Origin: Calditrichota bacterium
GTDB taxonomy: Bacteria; Calditrichota; Calditrichia; Calditrichales; Calditrichaceae
Assembly: GCA_024278755.1 (NCBI GenBank)
Contig: JAJRSO010000038.1
Location: forward strand, 1-64,000
DNA length: 64,000 nucleotides
Direction: 5' to 3'
A program made the position numbers and the translations under genes. The notes under the pieces were generated by a model. That model did no database searches, was not told the origin of the DNA, and saw only the letters and a list, made by a program, of their open reading frames with translations. Shown here in pieces: positions 32,351-41,209 of the stretch; the first letter of the stretch is position 1; every line of letters starts with the position of its first letter.

Positions 32351-34597
32351 ATGAAAATGCTTTTTGTCCCGATTTTTTTGTTCTTTTTTTTCGTTAATGT
32401 TCAAACGGTTTATGCACAGAGTTTGTTAATTAAAGGCGTTGTGCGCAGTGCCGAAACCAAAGAAGGCCTTTCGGGCGTAAATATTTATATATTGAATGCT
32501 TCAGTGGGAACCACTTCGGGAGATGAAGGTTGGTTTTATTTAAAGGTGCCGCCTGCTATAAAGAATAGCGTTCTTGTTTTTGATCATATCGCATTCGATA
32601 CATTGCATGTGCCCATAAAAAAGGCCGTGTATCAGCATGTTTTTAGTTTATCTCCAAAATTTATCAATAGTTCGGAAATCCGTGTTACTGCCGAGCGCGA
32701 ACCTGCCGAAATACTCAAAGATCTGCCCCTTTCCGTTACGATAATCGATGCAAATACCTTTAATGCACAGGGATATCTTGATGCGGGCGATCTTCTGCAA
32801 ACCGACCAGAGTATTCAGATAGAAGAAGATTATAACGGAAAAAAAACTGCGGCAATCCGTGGAGGAAACCCCGAAGATGTATCCGTATTATTTAACGGGG
32901 TAAAACTAAATAGCGCCTATGATAATATTTTTGACCTCTCAACCCTTAACCTGGATGATGTTGAAAAGATCGAAATTATCAAAGGAAGCAATACGGCCCT
33001 GTACGGTGCGGATGCTTTTTCGGGAGTGATTAATGTAGTGCCAAAGTTGTACAAAGATTATGCACTGCGTTTTCAGCAGAAAATCGGTACCTACGCGTCC
33101 GGTGAATGGAATCTGCAATTCAACCATAATTTTTTTAAACGATTAATCCTTTCGGCTACAATTAAAAAAGGCGGTTCCAAACGGTATTATGCCGACAGCA
33201 TTGGCGCCGACGCCTTTATTAAAACGAATGTTGCCTACTATACCGGCAGTATCATTTACAATTTATCCGAAACGAACAATGATTCGTCCGAACAACATAT
33301 CGCCTTGATGTACTTCAGCACAAAACAGGATTTTGAAAACCGATACTATAATGAAGAGGTGAATACCTTTAACCGGCTTCTCACTCTTCGTTATTTGGGA
33401 GATATTGCCGGTGTCTCCGGGTTCAATATCAATGGATCGCTACAATGGAATAATAATTTCCATGATTTGACGGCCGAAGACGGTTATTTGGTACGTGATT
33501 TTAAAAACAAAGTTGTATCGGCAAACCTGGAACACAGTTTTAAGATTCATACGTTTGATTTTTTAAACGCCCTCCAGCTGGAGCGTTCCTTACTTGATTT
33601 TCGGAACGAACGTTTCGTCTTCGGCGAAACGGAAACCGGACTCTCAAAAGCTCTTTTTGAGCGTGAGAAATACGGTTTTGTTTCGGTGATGAAACTTCAT
33701 ATTCCAACGGAAACGGACTTTTACAAATACACCGATTTTGATTTAAGCTACCGTTACGATCAAGTTATTAATTCCTATCAAAATATTTCATACCGCCAAA
33801 CAAACGCCCCATTGCCTTCGTTAAATGATAAAACCTGGCAATCGTCCATCTTAAAATTTGCCGCATATTTTTCGGGCGGCAATAAAAATATTAGCTTAAA
33901 TGGCTTTTTGAACTATGGGAAAAATGTCCGATTTCCTACCATGTACCAGCAAATTAGCGCACCCTTTGTTTTGCAAATCGATTCTCCGGAGCAAAACCTT
34001 GTTTTGGAACGCAGTCGTAGTTTCGAAATAGGCGCGTTTTTTTCCAAAAACGTTCAAACCGATGCCGATATTGTAGATAAAAAACTGCGTGTTAGTTATT
34101 TCAGAATTTATTATTATAATAAATACCGCATCTTTTATTTACCGGAAATACCGGTGCCTTTCTACGATACCGTTGCCGACGCCGAAATATCCGGTGTGGA
34201 AGCCAAAGCATCTTCTCAGGCTTTGGGCGGGTTAATCAACTACAGTTTTGCTATTTCGCGTTATTTTATTTCCGATCCCTCGGCTTTCCCTTTTAAATCG
34301 GATTTAAAAATGGTTGGTGATTTCAGGCTTAATTATGCCGGATTTGTTCTTCAGCTGCACTGGTTTAAGGAGAACGAACAAACCGGATTTGTGCGGAATC
34401 TGGACGGAGCCTTTACTGAAACAAAATTACCCGGTTTTATGAATTTAGACTTTCATCTTAAGAAAAATATTACATTCGGGCCTCTTAAACTTTTTTCTAA
34501 TATTAGTATTCGCAATCTTTTGGAAGATAAAACAGAATTGGGCGGTATTGCTCTGCGTGACCGTCGTGTTTATCTTACTTTTGGAATTCAGTATTAA
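32351..34597 (+). CDS. TonB-dependent outer-membrane receptor
   Basis: 748 aa. A signal peptide (ending VYAQS) is followed by a carboxypeptidase-regulatory-like domain (about 28-105, IKGVVRSAETKEGLSGVNIY). The plug domain (about 115-225) contains DLPLSVTIID, TAAIRGG, VLFNGVKLNS and IEIIKGSNTALYG. A 22-strand barrel extends to the C terminus (VYLTFGIQY). The architecture is that of SusC-like or siderophore/vitamin receptors. The cargo cannot be read from sequence. It lies 29 bases before a lipoprotein gene that shares the same regulatory-like domain, so the two may work as a receptor and surface partner. Confidence 0.9.
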   Translation: MKMLFVPIFLFFFFVNVQTVYAQSLLIKGVVRSAETKEGLSGVNIYILNASVGTTSGDEGWFYLKVPPAIKNSVLVFDHIAFDTLHVPIKKAVYQHVFSLSPKFINSSEIRVTAEREPAEILKDLPLSVTIIDANTFNAQGYLDAGDLLQTDQSIQIEEDYNGKKTAAIRGGNPEDVSVLFNGVKLNSAYDNIFDLSTLNLDDVEKIEIIKGSNTALYGADAFSGVINVVPKLYKDYALRFQQKIGTYASGEWNLQFNHNFFKRLILSATIKKGGSKRYYADSIGADAFIKTNVAYYTGSIIYNLSETNNDSSEQHIALMYFSTKQDFENRYYNEEVNTFNRLLTLRYLGDIAGVSGFNINGSLQWNNNFHDLTAEDGYLVRDFKNKVVSANLEHSFKIHTFDFLNALQLERSLLDFRNERFVFGETETGLSKALFEREKYGFVSVMKLHIPTETDFYKYTDFDLSYRYDQVINSYQNISYRQTNAPLPSLNDKTWQSSILKFAAYFSGGNKNISLNGFLNYGKNVRFPTMYQQISAPFVLQIDSPEQNLVLERSRSFEIGAFFSKNVQTDADIVDKKLRVSYFRIYYYNKYRIFYLPEIPVPFYDTVADAEISGVEAKASSQALGGLINYSFAISRYFISDPSAFPFKSDLKMVGDFRLNYAGFVLQLHWFKENEQTGFVRNLDGAFTETKLPGFMNLDFHLKKNITFGPLKLFSNISIRNLLEDKTELGGIALRDRRVYLTFGIQY

Positions 34598-34626
34598 CAG
34601 CATATAAAGTTTTTTTAGACATCTGT

Positions 34627-35577
34627 ATGGGAAAACGCATGAAAGTGGGCAATAAACAAATTATCACCGAAATCAAACTCATGACAGTCGGAATTTTCTT
34701 AATTCTTTCATGTACCAGCAATCCTTTTTTTGATAATAAGGTTGAGTCTGGCGGGAACAGAACCGTGCGGGGAACGGTTCAGTTAATGGACGGAGCGCCC
34801 GCCGAAAATGTTTTTGTTTGGCTCGAAGGATTTAATATCTCTGCGCGAACGGATAAAACAGGAAAATTTAAACTCACTTTACCTTTGCCACAAACTCAAC
34901 CGGGCGGGGGACTGACCGGACTTTATAAACTGTTTTACTATGTGGGGAATTATCAATATCAAACTTCGAACGTTGTTGTACGCAGAGGCCGTTTTGCTTA
35001 TGATACGGAAGCAATCGACAAAAATGGAAATATTACCAAAACCATTGTACTGCGTAAACTGTTGGATATTAAAACGGTCATTGAACCCGATACCATCGTT
35101 TTAATGAAAATGAAAACAAATAACAAAAGAAAATTTTCCAAAACGAATGCAGATACCATCTGGGAAACAAGCGCTGCTCCGGACGTAACCGTACATATTC
35201 TACTTACACCAAAACGGCAGAATGTGCAGATTCAGTATTATATGCTGGATAATAATGTTTCGGCCTGTGCCGGTTTTTCCGATCTAAATGAACCCGAAGC
35301 CAATGTGCGTTTTCTGTTCAGCACGTCGCGACGTGTATTAACAATACAGTCTGTCCCTTCGCAGACCGCGCTGGTGATGACAAAGCGTTGGTCGTATACC
35401 ACGTTAAAGCCCGGTAGGTATGCGGTACTTCCGTTTATTCTTATTGTTCAGGACGGTATTCCCGATGCACTTTATTCCGCTTTCGGAGAATATGCTTTTA
35501 CGGCAAATTCCGATTATCTGAATATCCCCTTTAAGGAAACACGAGACACTCTTCATATTATTCAGATATTATTTTAA
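34627..35577 (+). CDS. Lipoprotein with carboxypeptidase-regulatory-like domain
   Basis: 316 aa from ATG 34627, with a second ATG at 34639. A type II signal peptide ends in a lipobox (LILSC). The N-terminal third of the mature protein has a CarboxypepD_reg-like beta-sandwich (RTVRGTVQLMDGAPAENVFV, ARTDKTGKFKL). The rest is strand-rich with no known motif. It follows the TonB-dependent receptor and precedes the SLATT gene by 20 bases. It is probably exposed at the outer membrane and may help the receptor bind its substrate. Function unknown. Confidence 0.72.
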   Translation: MGKRMKVGNKQIITEIKLMTVGIFLILSCTSNPFFDNKVESGGNRTVRGTVQLMDGAPAENVFVWLEGFNISARTDKTGKFKLTLPLPQTQPGGGLTGLYKLFYYVGNYQYQTSNVVVRRGRFAYDTEAIDKNGNITKTIVLRKLLDIKTVIEPDTIVLMKMKTNNKRKFSKTNADTIWETSAAPDVTVHILLTPKRQNVQIQYYMLDNNVSACAGFSDLNEPEANVRFLFSTSRRVLTIQSVPSQTALVMTKRWSYTTLKPGRYAVLPFILIVQDGIPDALYSAFGEYAFTANSDYLNIPFKETRDTLHIIQILF

Positions 35578-35597
35578 AAAAAATTAAGGGAGAGAGA

Positions 35598-36188
35598 ATG
35601 GCAAACAGCCGGCAAAGCGATTTAGTGGTTTCGGACATTGGAAATCTGGACTGGTCCGTTGAAAACAGGTTGGAATCGTTGCAGTCTGTTTTTACTTATG
35701 TTACACAAATGGCCATAAAACAGATCGACTGGTATAAACAAAAGAAAAAAACGGTGCGGTTTTTGGCAAAATTATTTCGGGCCGGTACAATTCTAATTAC
35801 CACGATTGCTGCTTTGATGCCGATGTTTTCGGATATGGTTAAAATTGGTGGTAGGCCTCTTGACCCGGTTTGGGCTTCCATTGCCCTTGCTATCGGCGCC
35901 GCTTTGGTTGCCGCGGATCGTTTCTTTGGCTTTTCGGCTTCCTGGATGCGTTTCATTGACAGCGAAATCAAAATTGAAACGATTCTACAGGATTTTCAAC
36001 TCGATTGGGAAATGCAAAAAGCGGCATTAAAAGGCGAATTACCCGGCGACACCCAAATACAGGAACAGCTTCAGAAATGCAGAACACTGTTAAATAATGT
36101 GAATGATATCCTTACCAAAGAATCCGAGCAATGGCAAAATGATTTCAGAAACACATTAAAACAGATCGATAAAGGGGTGGCTCGATAA
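35598..36188 (+). CDS. SLATT-type two-transmembrane protein
   Basis: 196 aa. An N-terminal helix (LESLQSVFTYVTQMAIKQID) leads to two hydrophobic helices (about 58-75 and 90-107) separated by a short loop, then a long helical cytoplasmic tail (about 120-196). This 2TM-plus-helix layout matches the SLATT superfamily, best known as pore-forming effectors beside nucleotide-second-messenger or SLOG genes in immunity. Here no cyclase, SLOG or other defence gene is adjacent. The neighbours are envelope lipoproteins, so a membrane-sensing or channel role in this locus is more likely. The family call is by pattern. GGGAGAGAGA precedes ATG 35598. Confidence 0.6.
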   Translation: MANSRQSDLVVSDIGNLDWSVENRLESLQSVFTYVTQMAIKQIDWYKQKKKTVRFLAKLFRAGTILITTIAALMPMFSDMVKIGGRPLDPVWASIALAIGAALVAADRFFGFSASWMRFIDSEIKIETILQDFQLDWEMQKAALKGELPGDTQIQEQLQKCRTLLNNVNDILTKESEQWQNDFRNTLKQIDKGVAR

Positions 36189-36359
36189 GTGATTCTCCGA
36201 ATCCTAAAAGAACCAAATCAACAGGAAGAAGACTAAAGTTTTAGTTAGCAGTGCCGATCCTCGGGAAAACTTCAATGCCCGTGCAATACGCACAAAAAGA
36301 AGTTGCATCTGTTTAATATTTTTATACTTTTTACGTATACATTAATTCAGGAGAACAAA

Positions 36360-36968
36360 ATGAGAAACTTTACGTTCATTGTAATCATTGCAGCCGGACT
36401 GTTTTTCCTGTTTTCATGCACCGGTTCTTCTCGCAGAGTTGCGCGGATTGCGGTTGATCAGACAACCGATATCAGCGGCCGTTGGAACGATAGTGACGCC
36501 CGAATGACGGCTGAATATATGGTTAAAGATATGCTTAGCAGAAACTGGCTTGGAAATTACATAGAGCAAAACGATACAAAGCCGATCCTCGTGGTCGGTA
36601 AAATTCAGAATCGTACCAGCGAACATCTCGATGCCGCCGTTTTTATCCGGGAAATCGAAAAAGAACTCCTGAACTCCGGTGAAGTACGTTTTGTCGCTTC
36701 CGGGAAAGAACGCAATTCCGTACGCAAAGAACGTATGGAACAACAAAGTTACGCCTCGGTAGAATCGGCAAAAGAGCTGGCCAATGAACAGGCGGCCGAT
36801 TTTATGCTAACCGGCGCAATCGTTTCGGTGGAAGATACCTTTGAAGGCGAAAAAACGGTTTTGTATAAGGTGAGCCTGGAACTGGTGGATGTGGAAAATA
36901 ATGTTAAAGTATGGATAGGAAACAAAGATATTAAAAAACGTATTCATCAGGATAAATACAGTTGGTGA
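36360..36968 (+). CDS. LpoB-like lipoprotein
   Basis: The start is placed at ATG 36360 (AGGAG just upstream), giving 202 aa; the longer frame from 36303 lacks a site. The lipoprotein signal ends LFSC. The mature part matches the LpoB/YcfM fold: DARMTAEYMVKDMLSRNWL, ILVVGKIQNRTSEHLD, RFVASGKERNSVRKER, ANEQAADFMLTGAIVSV and YKVSLELVDVENNVKVWIG. In enterobacteria LpoB activates penicillin-binding protein 1B. In many other Gram-negatives, as here, the homologue is clustered with COG3014 and LPP20 lipoproteins, and its role there is not established. Its stop overlaps the region of the next start. Confidence 0.85.
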   Translation: MRNFTFIVIIAAGLFFLFSCTGSSRRVARIAVDQTTDISGRWNDSDARMTAEYMVKDMLSRNWLGNYIEQNDTKPILVVGKIQNRTSEHLDAAVFIREIEKELLNSGEVRFVASGKERNSVRKERMEQQSYASVESAKELANEQAADFMLTGAIVSVEDTFEGEKTVLYKVSLELVDVENNVKVWIGNKDIKKRIHQDKYSW

Positions 36969-36982
36969 TTCCCGGATTAAAA

Positions 36983-38356
36983 ATGCGTACATTCTCATTC
37001 CGTTTTTTATCTCTGTTGGCCGTCATATTGCTTTTTAGCGCCTGCGCAGGTTCGCTTCAATATATGAAATATGTGCAAACGGTGGATAAGGCTTTGCAGG
37101 CCGGGCAATATAAAAAAGCGGCTAAAAAGATAGATAAAGCGCGCAAACAGCATTTGTATTCCAAACACGATAAATTACTCTATTATTTAGACAAAGGAAT
37201 AATAGAACATTATGCAGGCAACTATGAAGAGAGCAACCGCTTTTTGGATAAAGCCGAAAAAACCATGGAAGATCTTTTTACACACAGTCTCTCTCAAATA
37301 GCGGTCTCCTTTTTATGGAATGATAAAATTATTGATTATTGGGGCGAAGTATACGAACGGCTTTATGTGAATGTTTTTAAGGCGCTTAATTACAGCCATT
37401 TAGGCAATATCGAAGATGCGTTGGTCGAAATTCGCAAAGTGAATATCAAATTGCAGGAAATGGATGATAAATATGGTTCTGCTTTACAGAAGACAGCAAA
37501 AAAACAAAAAATAGAAGTCGATGATAAAACGCCTTTTTACAGCGATGCCATTGCCCATTATTTAAGCGCTCTGTTTTATCTTGCGGAAGAAGAAGAGGAC
37601 AACAGCCGCATTTCTTTGCATAAGCTGAAAAAAGCCTGGGAAACCCAACCGGCCGTTTATGATTTTTCTATGCCGGAACCGGTCCGTGTGGAAAACGCAA
37701 TATTGCCAAATACGCTGAATATAATCGCCTTCACCGGAACAGCGCCCAAAAAGAAAGCGGCCGGCGGTAAAATTACAACTTATGAAGATTTTATCGGAAT
37801 TAGTGACCTCTCGCAGCCCGTGGCCCTTCCCAATATTCCGTTTCCCGGAGCTAAGCCCGGTTGGCATTTTAAATTTGCCTTTCCCGTTATTAAGGTTAAG
37901 CCGTCGCGTATTCGTGATATTCAGATTTTTGTGGATGGAAAAAAAACGGGGCATCTTGCGTTACTCGAAAATATGGGACGCGTGGCAGAATATACCTTTG
38001 AGAAACATAAAAATATGATCTATCTCAAAACAGTTTTGCGAACCGTTACCAAAGGAATTGCCGCGACTAAAGCGAAAAAGAAATTAAAAAAAGAAGCCGA
38101 TGCCGATTTTATATTAGGCGCATTTATTGATATGGCGGTGGATGCAGGCGTAGACGCAACGGAGCAACCCGATTTGCGTTGCTGGAACACCATGCCTCAA
38201 AAATGTTATATCGGGCGGATCACACTACCCGAGGGCCGCCATACGTTACAGATAAAATTTTTCGACAAACACAATAGACTCATTGATACCCAGACACGGA
38301 CAGATGTGCAATTATCGGAATCGATGAATTTACTGGAATTTATTTCATTAAATTAG
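36983..38356 (+). CDS. COG3014-family lipoprotein
   Basis: About 457 aa from ATG 36983; a TTG at 36962 would overlap the LpoB-like stop. Lipobox LLFSAC. Helical TPR-like repeats fill residues about 25-230 (AGQYKKAAKKIDKAR, HYAGNYEESNRFLDKAE, LGNIEDALVEIRKVN). A beta-rich C-terminal region has RDIQIFVDGKKTG and LRCWNTMPQKCYIGRITLPEG. This is the layout of COG3014 proteins, which occur next to LpoB- and LPP20-like genes in many Gram-negatives without an assigned function. Confidence 0.75.
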   Translation: MRTFSFRFLSLLAVILLFSACAGSLQYMKYVQTVDKALQAGQYKKAAKKIDKARKQHLYSKHDKLLYYLDKGIIEHYAGNYEESNRFLDKAEKTMEDLFTHSLSQIAVSFLWNDKIIDYWGEVYERLYVNVFKALNYSHLGNIEDALVEIRKVNIKLQEMDDKYGSALQKTAKKQKIEVDDKTPFYSDAIAHYLSALFYLAEEEEDNSRISLHKLKKAWETQPAVYDFSMPEPVRVENAILPNTLNIIAFTGTAPKKKAAGGKITTYEDFIGISDLSQPVALPNIPFPGAKPGWHFKFAFPVIKVKPSRIRDIQIFVDGKKTGHLALLENMGRVAEYTFEKHKNMIYLKTVLRTVTKGIAATKAKKKLKKEADADFILGAFIDMAVDAGVDATEQPDLRCWNTMPQKCYIGRITLPEGRHTLQIKFFDKHNRLIDTQTRTDVQLSESMNLLEFISLN

Positions 38357-38367
38357 GAATCGACAGA

Positions 38368-39405
38368 ATGATGAACTATAAAAAAACAATGTATTTTTTA
38401 ATCAGCGTAATTATTCTTTTAGGTTGTATGCCGGTTCGGGAAATTGCCGCATCGGCCGAAGGCAAACGCCCCCAATGGATTGATAATCCTTCCCGGCTCT
38501 ATCCGGAAAATGAGTTTCTCACCGGTATCGGCAGCGGCAGCACCCGAAAAGAAGCGGAAAACGACGCTTTTGCCAGTCTTGCAAAAATTTTTAGTGTTCA
38601 GATAAAAGTCAATCAATCTACAATCAACCGCTATCTCGAGGAAGATGTGGACGGGCAGAACAAAAGCACGTTTTCTTCTCTGCTTTCAGGCAGAACCTCC
38701 GCCCGATCCAATCAAAAATTAAAGAATATAAAAATTGCACGTACCTATTTTTCTGAAAAAGAAGGCGTCTATTATGTGCTTGCCGCAATGGATCGTTCGG
38801 AAACAGCCGCGCTGTACAAAGATGAAATACGCCGTAATAACGAAAAAATTGACACCTATTATCAGCGCTATGAAGAAAATAGTAAGAAGCTGCAGAAATT
38901 AAACTATTTAAATAAAACCATTGGTCTTACCCAAATAAATCTGCTGCTTAATGAACAATATAAAATAATAAGCGGACGCAGTGGCTGGACACCAACCATC
39001 ACCGAAAGTGATTTAAATGCGCAGCGTATGGAATTGCTTGATAAAATATCCGTTTCCATTCGACCGGACGGCAACGATGTTTCTGAAATTGCTTCCTATC
39101 TTAAAGAAGCGGTTTCTGATATCGGCTTTAAAATAAAAGAGGCTCCTGCTGATTTTGCGGTAAAATACAGTTTTAGCAGTAAAAAATCATCCTTATTACG
39201 TAAGAATACATCCGTTTTGAATTGGCATTTAAATATTAATTTAACGGATAATCTAAATCATAGGGATATTGGCGCGTTTAATGTGGCTAAACGAAGCGTT
39301 GGAATTTCGGAAGAGGCCGCCCGGTTGAAAATGATGCGCAGTGTACGTAAAGTGGTGTTAAGTGCGTTTAAGAAGAAGTTTAATAGGTATCTGAATTCAT
39401 TATAA
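38368..39405 (+). CDS. LPP20-family lipoprotein (long form)
   Basis: 345 aa with a lipoprotein signal (ILLGC). The LPP20 signature is clear: RPQWIDNPS followed by EFLTGIGSGSTRKEAENDAFASLAKI. The helical middle portion (about 150-185, charged) and a C-terminal domain (about 225-345) are additional to the core family. LPP20 homologues include Helicobacter Lpp20 and the vibrio flagellar lipoprotein FlgP. It is 12 bases after the COG3014 gene and so in the same operon. Confidence 0.8.
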   Translation: MMNYKKTMYFLISVIILLGCMPVREIAASAEGKRPQWIDNPSRLYPENEFLTGIGSGSTRKEAENDAFASLAKIFSVQIKVNQSTINRYLEEDVDGQNKSTFSSLLSGRTSARSNQKLKNIKIARTYFSEKEGVYYVLAAMDRSETAALYKDEIRRNNEKIDTYYQRYEENSKKLQKLNYLNKTIGLTQINLLLNEQYKIISGRSGWTPTITESDLNAQRMELLDKISVSIRPDGNDVSEIASYLKEAVSDIGFKIKEAPADFAVKYSFSSKKSSLLRKNTSVLNWHLNINLTDNLNHRDIGAFNVAKRSVGISEEAARLKMMRSVRKVVLSAFKKKFNRYLNSL

Positions 39406-39538
39406 ATGAAAAAATGGCGAAAAGTACAATAATGACTAAACTTGATCGTCGTCAATGTATATATTTGAATAATTTTGAATACTAACCAGGCTTTACTAAT
39501 TAAAGTCCATCTATTAACCCAACTCAAGGAGATTCACC

Positions 39539-40132
39539 ATGAAGAAGCATTTGATGATTTTATTTGCCTTAATCCTGTCTGTAACCTTGTTTACAGCTTG
39601 CGGCGGAGGCAGTAAAAAAGTAGTGAAAAATGATTCGATGGAAGCCTATGCCGATCCTTTTCAGGATTTGCAGGAAATAACAAACAATATTATTTCTGCC
39701 GGTGGTGTGGCCGCCGTAGGACAAGGTATCTCACGACGCCAGGATATCGCTAAGAAAAAAGCAGTAACCGATGCGCAGGGACAACTGGCCGAAATTTTCA
39801 GCACAAAAGTCCAGAAGATGAAAAAAATGTTTGTCGAAGAAATGGGCGGAGCGGATGACTCGGAAGTGAATGAAGCCTTTACCGATGTAACCAAAACTTT
39901 GTCAAGTACGGTTTTGCGCGGCGCAATTACAAAAAAAGTAAAATACATGCGCGATAAAGAGACCAAACAATTTACCGCCGGTGTTGTGGTTGCCGTTGAA
40001 CCGAATAAAGTAAATATGTCCATCTTTGATGAAATGAAAAACAATAAGCCGAAATTGTACGAACGTTTCCGCGCTTCAAAGGCCTATGATGAGCTGAAAA
40101 AAGAGATGGAAAATTACGAGAAAAATCAATAA
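39539..40132 (+). CDS. LPP20-like lipoprotein (short form)
   Basis: 197 aa with lipobox LFTAC, then a Gly-rich linker. The LPP20-like core is GGVAAVGQGISRRQDIAKKK and DAQGQLAEIF, without the upstream PxW. The C-terminal part is charged and helical (about 150-197). AAGGAG precedes ATG 39539. A strong terminator follows, so this gene ends the LpoB-COG3014-LPP20 transcript. Confidence 0.75.
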   Translation: MKKHLMILFALILSVTLFTACGGGSKKVVKNDSMEAYADPFQDLQEITNNIISAGGVAAVGQGISRRQDIAKKKAVTDAQGQLAEIFSTKVQKMKKMFVEEMGGADDSEVNEAFTDVTKTLSSTVLRGAITKKVKYMRDKETKQFTAGVVVAVEPNKVNMSIFDEMKNNKPKLYERFRASKAYDELKKEMENYEKNQ

Positions 40133-40143
40133 AAGTAGTGTTG

Positions 40144-40178
40144 AAAAGCGGATCGGGTTAATCTTGATCCGCTTTTTG
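40144..40178 (+). terminator. Intrinsic terminator
   Basis: AAAAGCGGATC (40144-40154) pairs perfectly with GATCCGCTTTT (40166-40176) and is followed by T-rich sequence. It ends the first envelope operon. Confidence 0.9.
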
Positions 40179-40405
40179 TTTTTTGAGCTTACATAAGAAT
40201 CCGAATACCGCTTGAAAAATTACCGGTTGCAGATGTTGTCTGTTCCAAATAAACGGCAGTTCTGAATCATTATGACAACCTTGGTTAACTTGCAATACGG
40301 GTACGAATTAGGTGTTTTATTTTTACAAGCAAACACTTCGGCGGATTATTGGTTTGGCCATATTTTTATTAAATCAATTTACAATACTTAAACAGCGACC
40401 GCGCG

Positions 40406-41179
40406 ATGAAAACTAATTCAATACGTTTTTTCCCGATACTTCTTTTTAGCATGGTCCTTTTTGTCCAGGCCACTGAAATTTATCCCGAATGGTTTCTTTT
40501 TCCCGGGCGTTATCCTAAAATTATAACCGGCTATACATATAACGGAATGACCGCCGATTCCGATGCGGCCAATATGTATTTGGCATATCGCGAATGTATT
40601 GTAGTTGGCACTCTGGAGATTTTAGAAGACGAAACAACTAACGATCTGCTGAAAAACAGTAATTATTTTTACTATTTTTCAGCAGATTCGGTTGAATCGA
40701 TTCGGAAAGCTCTTAAACCGGCAGACCGCTTTGACGTAAACATGTTCACCCACGATCAAATCTTTGCGTATTCATTAAATGAAACGGTTGATTTAAATGC
40801 GCCTCGTATCGATTCTAACACCCTTCCGGAACCGGCCTGGAAGGATAAAATATTTTTTGAAGATAATTTTTACTACTATGGGGTCGGTATGTACACTGCC
40901 ATCGGACGGGAGAATGATGCCTGGAAAACTGCGGAAGAACAAGCTGTTTTTACCATCTTAACCGCATTGGCTGTGAATGTGTATAAAATCCAGATTACAG
41001 AGAAGGATGCCGGATTCGGTAGCTCCGCATCCACATTTGACCAGATATCTTTTATAAAGTTAAAATTTTTATTAAAAAACATAACGATTCTGGAACGGTT
41101 TCCGGATCGTAAAAATAAACTTTTTTATGCCCTGGTGCGTATTCCTAAAAACAGCATAATTTCTCCAATGCTCCCATAG
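40406..41179 (+). CDS. Exported protein with two tandem LPP20-like units
   Basis: 257 aa with a signal peptide (ILLFSMVLFVQA) but no lipobox cysteine. Two halves repeat the LPP20 pattern. Unit 1 is YPEWFLFPGRYPKIITGYTY, then NMYLAYRECIVVGTLEIL. Unit 2 is EPAWKDKIFFEDNFYYYGVG, then AWKTAEEQAVFTILTALA. Each keeps the PxW start, the glycine strand and the helix that packs against it. It ends with strands (KNKLFYALVRIP). It is 15-30 bases before the next gene and probably begins a second envelope operon. Confidence 0.68.
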   Translation: MKTNSIRFFPILLFSMVLFVQATEIYPEWFLFPGRYPKIITGYTYNGMTADSDAANMYLAYRECIVVGTLEILEDETTNDLLKNSNYFYYFSADSVESIRKALKPADRFDVNMFTHDQIFAYSLNETVDLNAPRIDSNTLPEPAWKDKIFFEDNFYYYGVGMYTAIGRENDAWKTAEEQAVFTILTALAVNVYKIQITEKDAGFGSSASTFDQISFIKLKFLLKNITILERFPDRKNKLFYALVRIPKNSIISPMLP

Positions 41180-41209
41180 GGCTGCGTTTGCGCAATGAAA
41201 GGAAATCCC

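Noticed and set aside
35598-36188. Interpretation as an anti-phage effector
   Set aside because: No sensor, cyclase, nuclease or other defence gene lies nearby; neighbours are envelope proteins.
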